This document shows positions 1-12,800 of a stretch of 64,000 nucleotides of DNA, in pieces. The DNA comes from Babylonia areolata (taxonomy: Eukaryota; Mollusca; Gastropoda; Neogastropoda; Buccinidae), in assembly GCF_041734735.1 (NCBI RefSeq), contig NC_134889.1, forward strand, positions 727,501-791,500, given 5' to 3'. Position 1 is the first letter of the stretch; the number at the start of each line of letters is the position of its first letter. Below the pieces are notes generated by a model. The model saw nothing but the letters and a program-made list of their open reading frames with translations. It did not search any database and had not been told where the DNA came from. A program made the position numbers and the translations under genes.

Positions 1-107
1 CACAGGTACAAGCACACGGTAAAACACACAGCACAGGTACAAGCACACGGTAAAACACACAGCACAGGTACAAGCACACAGTAAAACACACACAGCACAG
101 GTACAAG
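1..107. repeat. 31-33 bp tandem repeat, partial at window edge
   Basis: Three and a half copies of a unit beginning CACAGGTACAAGCACAC. It lies in an EXD3 intron beyond exon 9. Confidence 0.9.
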
Positions 108-235
108 AAAAATTCACTTTGACAGGAAAAAAAATGCACTTGCATACATTAAAAACAACAATAACATGGTTGGCACTGCACTACAGCAGTGCATTCTCCC
201 TGGGGAGATCAGCCCGAATTTCACACACTGTTGTG

Positions 236-704
236 ACAAATAATACAGTACAATATGATGCAATACAATACAATGTAATACAATACGCACAGAGCCAAAC
301 TAACTGATACACACTGTTCACAGACCTGATACAACACAATGCAATACAATACAATGTAATACAATACACAGAGCCAAACTAACTGATACACACTGTTCAC
401 AGACCTGATACAACACAATGCAATACAATACAATGTAATACAGTACACACAGAGCCAAACTAACTGATACACACTGTTCACAGACCTGATACAACACAAT
501 GCAATACAATACAATGTAATACAGTACACACAGAGCCAAACTGATACACACAGACCTGATACAACACAATGCAATACAATACAATGTAATACAGTACACA
601 CAGAGCCAAACTGATACACACAGACCTGATACAACACAATGCAATACAATACAATGTAATACAATACACACACAGCCAAACTAACTGATACACACTGTTC
701 ACAC
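236..704. repeat. tandem array, 61-81 bp units, ATACAATACA-rich
   Basis: About six units containing AGAGCCAAACT and GACCTGATACAACACAATGC followed by runs of ACAAT. The opposite strand reads as long Cys/Tyr/Leu-rich open frames, which are low-complexity artefacts. It lies in the EXD3 intron after exon 9. Confidence 0.9.
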
Positions 705-779
705 AGACCTTCCCCCCTCACCTCTACACCCCCAGTCCCCCCTCCCCTCCCAGCCTCCCCCCTACCCCCCCACACCTAC
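705..779 (-). promoter_or_regulatory. G-run block directly downstream of EXD3 exon 9 donor
   Basis: On the minus strand, the first 70 bases after the donor GTAGGT carry at least six runs of three to seven G. This density is typical of intronic splicing enhancers and could form a G-quadruplex. Function is inferred from composition only. Confidence 0.4.
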
Positions 780-853
780 CTCAGTGAATCTCTTGTGTAT
801 GAGGAACCTCAGTCCTCCGATAGTTCTGTTGTTGGTGATGTTGGGGCACGTGT
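780..853 (-). CDS. EXD3: EXD3 exon 9 (last exon in window)
   Basis: The acceptor is TTGTGCAG and the donor is ACTGAG|GTAGGT. It encodes DTCPNITNNRTIGGLRFLIH, then KRFTE, matching the CPNAAIQQ...HLCHKRFVEK segment of human EXD3 as recalled. The first seven bases of the exon are part of the 58-bp repeat upstream. The next exons lie off the left edge. Confidence 0.85.
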
Positions 854-3800
854 CTGCACAACACACACAGGGCAACCTACACCTTCCACTGTCTCCACAC
901 ATGACACGTGTCTGCACAACACACACAGGGCAACCTACACCTTCCACTGTCTCCACACATGACACGTGTCTGCACAACACACACAGGGCAACCTACACCT
1001 TCCACTGTCTCCACACATGACACGTGTCTGCACAACACACACAGGGCAACCTACACCTTCCACTGTCTCCACACATGACACGTGTCTGCACAGCACACAC
1101 AGGGCAACCTACACCTTCCACTGTCTCCACACATGACACGTGTCTGCACAACACACACAGGGCAACCTACACCTTCCACTGTCTCCACACATGAGAAAGT
1201 GTTGGGCCTCTCGCATAAAAGATACACTCTTCAGCCTATGCTTTAAATACGTCTGGCTGCAACAAGGGGCTGGGTGCAAAACTGTGTTTATTTCTTTACA
1301 ACGCCAGGCAGATATCTATCTTGAAGAATGGGAAAGCTCCGTACTGCAGAAAGATATGTATCATTACTATAGAACATTAAAATTTACTTTTGAAAGAGAA
1401 AGATATTTTCATTTTGTGGACAAACAAAGTTTCAGAGACTGCATTGTCAAATTAGGCTTGGGACTATTACCTCTTAACTCACTCCATGCCAAGAGTTTTT
1501 GCCCTTGCCAATCCCTGAAAACCCAGGGTTTGTATAGGATGGAGAAAAAATTGTAAAAAAAACCAAATAAACACCCAGACAATTGATATTTAGTATATGT
1601 AAGCAAGGAATGTTGTTCCATATGTGTGCAAAAAATCAAAGTATTTACTCACCATCTTGATGTTGATCGCGGTATCCATATTTTGTGTATTTTTTAACAT
1701 TTTTGCACCCGTCAGAAAGGTACACCAACATGTTCCACATCACATTCTAACACTATTTGAGGAACTGAAGACCTAGTGCATGCAATGAAGTATGAACAGG
1801 TGGTGAAGAAAGTTGAAATTCACACATACCAAAAAAAATATTGTCTCTACATAATGAAAATCAAACAACAAAGAAAAAAACTCAACCGGCTGGGTGTTGA
1901 CTGGCCAGTCAGCTGACATAACCTGGTATGCCAGTGAAGGGATGTGCAAGAGGGAAAAAGGAAAAATTGTCAGTCCAATCACTGGTGAAAACACTTGCAA
2001 AATCGTCCGTTTCCTCAGTGGTTTCGTCGTCTGTGTCCGTCTCATCTGCTGGCACATGTTCCTCACTTTCCTCTCCATTGTAAACACTCACTTCAGCGGC
2101 CGAATCTATTTCTAGTTCATCGGGATCTGGTTCAAATTCACTGTCCAAAGAATCAACATATCTCCTTCAACATCAGAGCCTTCAGTTTGGATCATTTCCA
2201 AAGCATCTTCGACACTGAGTAACATTTCACCTCTCCGACCGTGTCGAACACTTCGCCGTGACGCCATCTTGTCAAACAACTTACAAAGCTGACAGGGGGC
2301 ACGCTTTGTTATCAAGTGCGGTTGAGCTTATCGCGACACACACGCAGCGTGTGTGAATGAAAAGCTGACCAGAGGTGACGTAAGATATATCTGCTTTTGA
2401 TTTTCGCATCCGACGCGTCACTCCGACAGCACGACTTTTTAAAATCCAAGTCCGCATATGCGGACACTGGCATCCAACGCTTTCTCCGACGATGTCCGCA
2501 TATGCAGACAATGGCAGCGATTGAGTTAAAGGAGCTACATTTAAATAATATTTTAAACAATAATCAGGAAAAATTTTGCAGCTTGTGGGACTTGTGGAGT
2601 CACTGAAAATGAAGTAATGTAATTTGTGCTTGTCCTTTGTACACAATGTAGAGACCAGTAATGTCAACTGACCAGGTGAGACAGAGTACAGGTAACTCAC
2701 TGGGTGATACAGAGTGCAGTTAACTCACCAGGTGAGACAGTACAGACAGAGTGCAGTTAACTCACCAGGTGAGACAGAGTACAGACAGAGTACAGGTAAC
2801 TCACCAGGTGAGACAGAGTACAGACAGAGTACAGGTAACTCACCAGGTGAGACAGAGTACAGACAGAGTACAGGTAACTCACCAGGTGAGACAGAGTACA
2901 GACAGTACAGGTAACTCACCAGGTGATACAGAGTACAGGTAACTCACCAGGTGATACAGAGTACAGGTAACTCACCAGGTGATACAGAGTACAGACAGTA
3001 CAGGTAACTCACCAGGTGATACAGAGTACAGGTAACTCACCAGGTGATACAGAGTACAGACAGTACAGGTAACTCACCAGGTGATACAGAGTACAGACAG
3101 TACAGGTAACTCACCAGGTGAGACAGAGTACAGACAGAGTACAGGTAACTCACCAGGTGATACAGAGTACAGGTAACTCACCAGGTGATACAGAGTACAG
3201 GTAACTCACCAGGTGATACAGAGTACAGACAGTACAGGTAACTCACCAGGTGAGACAGAGTACAGGTAACTCACCAGGTGAGACAGAGTACAGGTAACTC
3301 ACCAGGTGAGACAGAGTACAGGTAACTCACCAGGTGATACAGAGTACAGGTAACTCACCAGGTGATACAGAGTACAGGTAACTCACCAGGTGATACAGAG
3401 TACAGACAGTACAGGTAACTCACCAGGTGAGACAGAGTACAGGTAACTCACCAGGTGAGACAGAGTACAGACAGTACAGGTAACTCACCAGGTGAGACAG
3501 AGTACAGACAGAGTACAGGTAACTCACCAGGTGAGACAGAGTACAGGTAACTCACCAGGTGAGACAGAGTACAGACAGAGTACAGGTAACTCACCAGGTG
3601 AGACAGTACAGACAGTACAGGTAACTCACCAGGTGAGACAGAGTACAGGTAACTCACCAGGTGAGACAGAGTACAGACAGAGTACAGGTAACTCACCAGG
3701 TGAGACAGAGTACAGACAGAGTACAGGTAACTCACCAGGTGAGACAGTACAGACAGTACAGGTAACTCACCAGGTGAGACAGAGTACAGACAGTACAGGT

Positions 3801-6800
3801 AACTCACCAGGTGAGACAGTACAGACAGTACATGTAACTCACCAGGTGAGACAGTACAGACAGTACAGGTAACTCACCAGGTGAGACAGTACAGACAGTA
3901 CAGGTAACTCACCAGGTGAGACAGAGTACAGAGTACAGGTAACTCACCAGGTGAGACAGTACAGACAGTACAGGTAACTCACCAGGTGAGACAGTACAGA
4001 CAGTACAGGTAACTCACCAGGTGAGACAGAGTACAGGTAACTCACCAGGTGAGACAGAGTACAGACAGAGTACAGGTAACTCACCAGGTGAGACAGAGTA
4101 CAGACAGAGTACAGGTAACTCACCAGGTGAGACAGAGTACAGACAGAGTACAGGTAACTCACCAGGTGAGACAGAGTACAGGTAACTCACCAGGTGAGAC
4201 AGAGTACAGACAGTACAGGTAACTCACCAGGTGAGACAGAGTACAGGTAACTCACCAGGTGAGACAGAGTACAGACAGAGTACAGAGTACAGGTAACTCA
4301 CCAGGTGAGACAGAGTACAGACAGAGTACAGACAGTACAGGTAACTCACCAGGTGAGACAGAGTACAGCTTCATCAGACGTGTGGCCAGCTTGCTTATGG
4401 TTTTCTTCTGCAGTTTGTCCATCCGTGTGCCCTTCACGCCCAGACCACTGACATGCCACCGACACAACACATGTCACTGACACATGTCACTGACACATAA
4501 CACACATCACTGACATGTCACTGACACATAACACACGCCGATGGCACATAACACACGTCACTGACACATCAATGACACATAACACATGTCACTGACACAT
4601 AACACACGTCACTGACACATAAATGACACAGCACACATATAACTGACATATTACATATATCACACATAACACACAACATATACAGTAAAAATCACTGACA
4701 CATCAAACACATCACTGACACAATGTCCAGACCACTGATACATCACTGACATCACACACAACACGGATGTCAAACATATCACCGATATATCACACACCTC
4801 ACTGATATATCACACACCTCACTGATATATCACACACCTCACTATCACACACATCACTGATTTGTCACACACCTCACTGATATATCACACACCTCACTGA
4901 CATCACAAACAACATTGACGTCAAACACATCACTGATATATCACACACATCACTGATACATATCACACACATAATCATCACAGCCTAATACACACAACCA
5001 ATCATTCACAATCTACCTGACACAGCCAATAATTCACAACCCTACTTGACATAGCTGACTGATGACCTACTTGACATAGCTGACTGACAACCTACTTGAC
5101 ATAGCCAATGACTGACGACCTACTTGACATAGCCAATGACTGACCACCTACTTGACATAGCCAATGACTGACCACCTATTTAACATAGCCAATGACTGAT
5201 GACCTACTTGACATAGCCAATGACTGACGACCTACTTGACATAGCTGACTGACGACCTACTTGACACAGCCAATGACTGATGACCTACTTGACATAGCCA
5301 ATGACTGACCACCTACTTGACATAGCCAATGACTGACGACCTACTTGACATAGCCAATGACTGATGACCTACTTGACATAGCCAATGACTGATGACCTAC
5401 TTGACACAGCCAATGACCTACTTGACATAGCCAATGACTGACGACCTACTTGACACAGCCAATGACCTACTTGACATAGCCAATGACTGACGACCTACTT
5501 GACACAGCCAATGACCTACTTGACACAGCCAATGACCTACTTGACATAGCCAATGACGTCAAACTTGCGGTCACAGAGCTGATCGAGAAAGACGAGGAAC
5601 TGTGTCTGCAGGTCAGGACAGCCCTTCAGGTAATCCTCCACCAGGTTGATCTTGTCACGCAGGTAAAGGGGGACCACCACCTGTCAACAGCAACACAGTT
5701 ATCTTTTCAATTGGTATTGCTGTTGTTATTATCATTATCATTATGATGATCATCATCATTATCATTATTGTTGTTTTTGTTGTTGCTGTTATTATAATTA
5801 TCATTATCATTGTCATCATTATTATCATTATTATCATCATCATCATTATTATTATCATCATCATTATTATCATTATTATCATGATCATGATCACCATACC
5901 ATTACTGCTGCCAGCCCACCTCACAACCAAATCAGGACTGAAGACACTGTAAACATTGATCCCACAGACCCTTACAATCGTTTTTTTTTTGTTGTTGTTT
6001 TTTTAATTAAGCACAGGCAAAGTCTTGTCCATGCCCATAAACCCAGAACATGCCTCTGACATTGATCGTACCATCAATTCCTGGCCAAGTTACCTAAACT
6101 TAAAAATACGTTATGCAAAGCTACACACAATAACAGGCAATCGAAACAAAACAAAGTGTCAATGAGCACCTCACATGGTCTTTCCAGAAAAATAGACAAA
6201 AACCATTCAAGAAAAATTACAGGTAACTGGACCAGCAAGGCAGAGAGACAGGAAGCAGAAAGGACAGCAAGGCAGAGAGACAGGAAGAGACAACAGAGAG
6301 ACAGGAAGGTGAAGGGACAGCAAGGCAGAGAGACAGGAAGGTGAAGGGACAGCAAGGCAGAGAGACAGGAAGGTGAAGGGACAGCAAGGCAGAGAGACAG
6401 GAAGAGACGACAGAAAGACAGGAAGGTGAAGGGACAGCAAGGCAGAGAGACAGGAAGAGACGACAGAGAGACAGGAAGCAGAATGGACAGCAAATAAGAG
6501 AGACAGGAAGAGACGACAGAGACAGGAAGAGATGACAGAGACAGGAAGAGATGACAGAGAGACAGGAAGGTGAAAGGGCAGCAAGACAGGAAACAAGAAA
6601 TCAAGAGACGACAAAAGCAAAAGGAAATAGACCAGGAACAAAGAGAGCAATAGAAAAGAGGAAATAATTTCTAACACAGAATTTCCAGAGGTGGGGATAC
6701 TATTTGTTCTGAAGGAGACCTTGCATTCATTATTGCTTTTATCACTATCCGTACAAGTACATGTAAACGTTACATTATATACAATCAAACATACCTCGTC

Positions 6801-9800
6801 CATTGTGAAGTGCGGCTGTAGACCAAGACGACTGATCATCTGACATGCCTGTGTCAACATCATACTGTTAACGACTGATCACCTGGCATATCTGTGTCAA
6901 CATCACACAATGACTGATCACCTGACATACCTGTGTCAACATCACACTATTAATGACTGATCACCTGTCATATCTGTGTCAACATCATACTATTAATGAC
7001 TGATCACCTGGGATATCTGTGTCAACATCACACTATTAATGACTGATCACCTGGCATATCTGTGTCAACATCACACTATTAATGACTGATCACCTGGCAT
7101 ATCTGTGTCAACATCACACTATTAATGACTGATCACCTGGCATATCTGTGTCAACATCACACTATTAATGACTGATCACCTGACATACCTGTGTCAACAT
7201 CACACTATCAATGACTGATCACCTGACATACCTGTGTCAACATCACACTGTTAATGACTGATCACCTGACATACCTATGTCAACATCACACTGTTAACGA
7301 CTGATCACCTGACATACCTATATCAACATCACACTGTTAACGACTGATCACCTGACACACCTGTGTCAACATCACACTATTAATGACTGATCACCTGGCA
7401 TATCTGTGTCAACATCACACTATTAATGACTGATCACCTGACATATCTGTGTCAACATCACACTATTAACGACTGATGACCTGGCATACCTGTGTCAACA
7501 TCACACTGTTAACGACTGATCACCTGACACACCTGTGTCAACATCACACTATTAATGACTGATCACCTGGCATATCTGTGTCAACATCACACTATTAATG
7601 ACTGATCACCTGACATACCTGTGTCAACATCACACTATTAATGACTAATCACCTGGCATATCTGTGTCAACATCACACTATTACTGACTGATCACCTGAC
7701 ATATATGTCTCAACATCACACTATTAATGACTGATCACCTGACATACCTGTGTCAACATCACACTATTAATGACTGATCACCTGACATACCTGTGTCAAC
7801 ATCACACTATTAACAACTGATCACCTGACATACCTATGTCAACATCACACTGTTAACGACTGATCACATGACATACCTATGTCAACATCACACTGTTAAC
7901 GACTGATCACCTGACACCTGTTTCAACATCACACTATTAATGACTGATCACCTGGCATATCTGTGTCAACATCACACCATTAATGACTTATCACCTGATA
8001 TATCTGTGTCAACATCACACCATTAATGACTGATCACCTGACATATCTGTGTCAACATCACGCTATTAATGACTGATCACCTGACATATATGTGTCAACA
8101 TCACACTATTAATGACTGATCACCTGGCATACCTGTGTCAACATCACACTATTAATGACTGATCACCTGACATACCTGTGTCAACATCACACTATTAATG
8201 ACTGATCACCTGACATACCTATGTCAACATCACACTATTAATGACTAATCACCTGGCATATCTGTGTCAACATCACACTATTAATGACTAATCACCTGGC
8301 ATATCTGTGTCAACATCACACTATTAATGACTGATCACCTGACATATATGTCTCAACATCACACTATTAATGACTGATCACCTGGCATATCTGTGTCAAC
8401 ATCACACTATTAATGACTGATCACCTGACATACCTGTGTCAACATCACACTATTAACGACTGATGACCTGGCATACCTGTGTCAACATCACACTATTAAT
8501 GACTGATCACCTGGCATATCTGTGTCAACATCACACTATTAATGACTGATCACCTGACATACCTGTGTCAACATCACACTATTAATGACTGATCACCTGA
8601 CATACCTATGTCAACATCACACTATTAATGACTGATTATCTGACATACCTATGTCAACATCACACTATTAATGACTGATCACCTGACATACCTTTGTCAA
8701 CATCACACTATTAATGACTGATCACCTGACATACCTATGCCAACATCACACTATTACTGACTAATCACCTGGCATACCTGTGTCAACATCACACTATTAA
8801 TGACTAATCACCTGGCATACCTGTGTCAACATCACACTATTAATGACTGATCACCTGACATACATGTGTCAACATCACACTATTAATGACTGATCACCTG
8901 GCATACCTATGTCAACATCACACTATTAATGACTGATCACCTGGCATACCTATGTCAACATCACACTATTAATGACTGATCACCTGGCATACCTGTGTCA
9001 ACATCACACTATCAATGACTGATGACCTGGCATATCTATGTCAACATCACACTATTAAGGACTGATCACCTGGCATACCTAGTGAGTTAAAGCACCACTC
9101 ACATCATTCATCCAGACATCCAGAAGACAAACCACTAAAGCACCACTCACATCATTCATCCAGACATCCAGAAGACAAACCACTAAAGCACCATTCACAT
9201 CATTCATCCAGACACCCAGAGACAAACCACTAAAGCACCACTCACATCATTCATCCAGACACCCAGAAGACAAACCACTAAAGCACCACTCACATCGTTC
9301 ATCCAGACACCCAGAAGACAAACCACTAAAGCACCACTCACATCGTTCATCCAGACACTCAAGACAAACCACTAAAGCACCACTCACATCGTTCATCCAG
9401 CCCATGTCCACCATACGTCGGACGTCGTCCAGGAACTGCTCTCTGTCCTCTGCGTCCAGCTGAAAGGCACTGACCACCGCGCCAAAGATGGCCATGTGTT
9501 TTCCTGTTGCTGAGCGGAACGCCATCTGCTTCAGCTCTTTTGTCAGGAGTTGTCGCCCTTGCTCTTCCCTGCTGGCGTCCTCTTTGCACCATCTGCACAC
9601 AGGACGGTGATAGGTGAGGCAGCCGAGAGGTTAGAGCATTGGCTTTCCTTTCAGAGGGCTCTGGGTTTGATTCTTGGTTAGGTTCAGGATGAAAAGTTTT
9701 CTGACCTTGCAGATCAACAGATGTGCAGACCTGTAAGTGCCTGAACCCCTTGGTGTGTTATATGTGGAACATCAAATTGTAATGTTCAAAGATTCTGTAA

Positions 9801-12800
9801 TCCATGTCAGTGTTTGGTGGGTCATGGAAACACAAACATTCCCAGCATGTCTGATCCAACCCCGATCTATGGTGTGCCACAAGGCTCTTACCTTGGCCCC
9901 ATTCTGTTCCTCCTCTTTCTGATGACATTTCTGGTCATGCACACTGTACTCAGGAGCAGAGAACAACATTTCACACTGTACTCACTTGGCGAAGGAACAG
10001 TGGACAACATTTCACACTGTACTCACTTGGCAAAGGAACAGTGGACAACATTTCACACTGTACTCACTTGGCAAAGGAACAGTGGACAACATTTCACACT
10101 GTACTCACTTGGCAAAGGAACAGTGGACAACATTTCACACTGTACTCAGTTGGCGAAGGAACAGTGGACAACATTTCACACTGTACTCACTTGGCAAAGG
10201 AACAGTGGACAACATTTCACACTGTACTCACTTGGCTAAGGAACAGTGGACATCATTTCACACTGTACTCAGTTGGCGAAGGAACAGTGGACATCATTTC
10301 ACACTGTACTCAGTTGGCGAAGGAACAGTGGACATCATTTCACACTGTACTCAGTTGGCGAAGGAACAGTGGACAACATTTCACACTGTACTCACTTGGC
10401 AAAGGAGCAGAGAACAACATTTCACACTGTACTCACTTGGCAAAGGAGCAGAGAACAACATTTCACACTGTACTCACTTGGCAAAGGAACAGTGGACAAC
10501 ATTTCACACTGTACTCACTTGGCAAAGGAACAGTGGACAACATTTCACACTGTACTCACTTGGCAAAGGAACAGTGGACAACATTTCACACTGTACTCAC
10601 TTGGTGAAGGAACAGTGGACAACATTTTACACTATACTCACTTGGCGAAGGAACAGTGAACATTTCACACTGTACTCACTTGGCGAAGGAACAGTGGACA
10701 ACATTTCATGCTGTACTCAGTTGGTGAAGGAGCAGAGGACAGCATTTCATGATGTACTCACTTGGCAAAGGAACAGAAGACAATATTTCATGGTGTACTC
10801 ACTTAGCAAAGGAGCAGAGGACAACATTTCATGGTGTACTCACTTGGCAAAGGAGCAGTGGACAACAGTTCATACTGTACTCACTTGGCAAAGAAGCAGA
10901 GGTCAACATTTTACAATGTACTTACTTGGCAAAGGAAATAAATTTATTCAGTGAACAATATTTCACACAGTACTCAACCGGCAAAGGAGCAGAGGACAAT
11001 ATTTCACGCTGTACTAACTTGGCAAAGAACATGTATTTATTCAGTGAACAAAATTTCAAGGTGTACTCACTTAGCGAAGCAGCGCATGCAGAAGTATGCC
11101 AGACAGGATGGCTTGGCGGTGACGTAGTCCTTCACGGAGCGTGTCAGGTACAGCGCTGCATTCCAGGGATTCCTCACCTGCCTCAAACACCTGTCCAGCT
11201 GGCTGGCACAGGCTGGCTGTTTTCTCTTCTCTGACGGAGCGGCCTGCTTCTCACTGAACCACAACTGCTCCAACGTCTCCAAGCATCTTGTGATGTGATC
11301 CAGATCTGAGCCGTTGGAGAAGCTGAAGTCTTCCAACACCTGCTGGGGATTGTGGGATGGAGACGGGTTGGCATCAGATCCTGCAGAGCCGTGCTCTGGT
11401 TTTGGTTTTCGCTTTCCTCCAGAGGGAGGGGGGCACTGCTGGCTTTCTGCCGACTGCGAAACCTTCTGTCCTCGTCCCCGGCCCACTCTCCCTGCACAGG
11501 TAAAGGTCAAAGGTCACTGTGAAGTGACAGGTAAGGGTGGATGGTCAGAGGTCACTGTGAAGTGACAGGTAAAGGTGGATGGTCAGACTGTGAAGTGATA
11601 GGTAAAGGTGGATGGTCAGACTGTGAAGTGACAGGTAAAGGTGGATGGTCAGAGGACAGACTATGAAGTGACAGGTAAAGGTGGATGGTCAGAGGACAGA
11701 CTGTGAAGTGACAGGTAAAGGTGGATGGTCAGAGGACAGACTGTGAAGTGACAGGTAAAGGTGGATGGTCAGACTGTGAAGTGACAGGTAAAGGTGGATG
11801 GTCAGAGGACAGACTGTGAAGTGACAGGTAAAGGTGGATGGTCAGACTGTGAAGTGACAGGTAAAGGTGGATGGTCAGAGGACAGACTGAAGTGACAGGT
11901 AAAGGTGGATAGTCAGAGGACAGACTGTGAAGTGACAGGTAAAGGTGGATGGTCAGAGGACACTGTGAAGTGACAGGTAAAGGTGGATGGTCAGACTGTG
12001 AAGTGACAGGTAAAGGTGGATGGTCAGAGGACAGACTGTGAAGTGACAGGTAAAGGTGGATGGTCAGAGGACACTGTGAAGTGACAGGTAAAGGTGGATG
12101 GTCAGAGGACAGACTGTGAAGTGACAGGTAAAGGTGGATGGTCAGAGGACAGACTGTGAAGTGACAGGTAAAGGTGGATGGTCAGAGGACAGACTGTGAA
12201 GTGACAGGTAAAGGTGGATGGTCAGAGGACACTGTGAAGTGACAGGTAAAGGTGGATGGTCAGAGGACAGACTGTGAAGTGACAGGTAAAGGTGGATGGT
12301 CAGAGGACAGACTGTCAAGTGACAGGTAAAGGTGGATGGTCAGAGGACAGACTGTCAAGTGACAGGTAAAGGTGGATGGTCAGAGGACAGACTGTCAAGT
12401 GACAGGTAAAGGTGGATGGTCAGAGGACACTGTGAAGTGACAGGTAAAGGTGGATGGTCAGAGGACAGACTGTCAAGTGACAGGTAAAGGTGGATGGTCA
12501 GAGGACAGACTGTCAAGTGACAGGTAAAGGTGGATGGTCAGAGGACACTGTGAAGTGACAGGTAAAGGTGGATGGTCAGAGGACAGACTGAAGTGACAGG
12601 TAAAGGTGGATGGTCAGACTGTGAAGTGACAGGTAAAGGTGGATGGTCAGAGGACAGACTGTGAAGTGACAGGTAAAGGTGGATGGTCAGAGGACACTGT
12701 GAAGTGACAGGTAAAGGTGGATGGTCAGACGACAGACTGTGAAGTGACAGGTAAAGGTGGATGGTCAGAGGACAGACTGTCAAGTGACAGGTAAAGGTGG

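Noticed and set aside
221-775. 184-codon Cys/Tyr/Leu-rich minus-strand frame
   Set aside because: Low-complexity ACAAT repeat translated; no conserved features, and it crosses the EXD3 exon 9 donor.
5655-5952. Ile/Met-rich frames on both strands resembling membrane proteins
   Set aside because: Trinucleotide ATT/ATC microsatellite.
6822-9080. CRISPR-like array of regularly spaced repeats
   Set aside because: Units are contiguous with no unique spacers, and the context is a eukaryotic intron.
9814-10954. 322-codon plus-strand frame of repeated HFTLYSLGKG
   Set aside because: 41-bp array in an EXD3 intron read on the antisense strand; frame depends on repeat length only.
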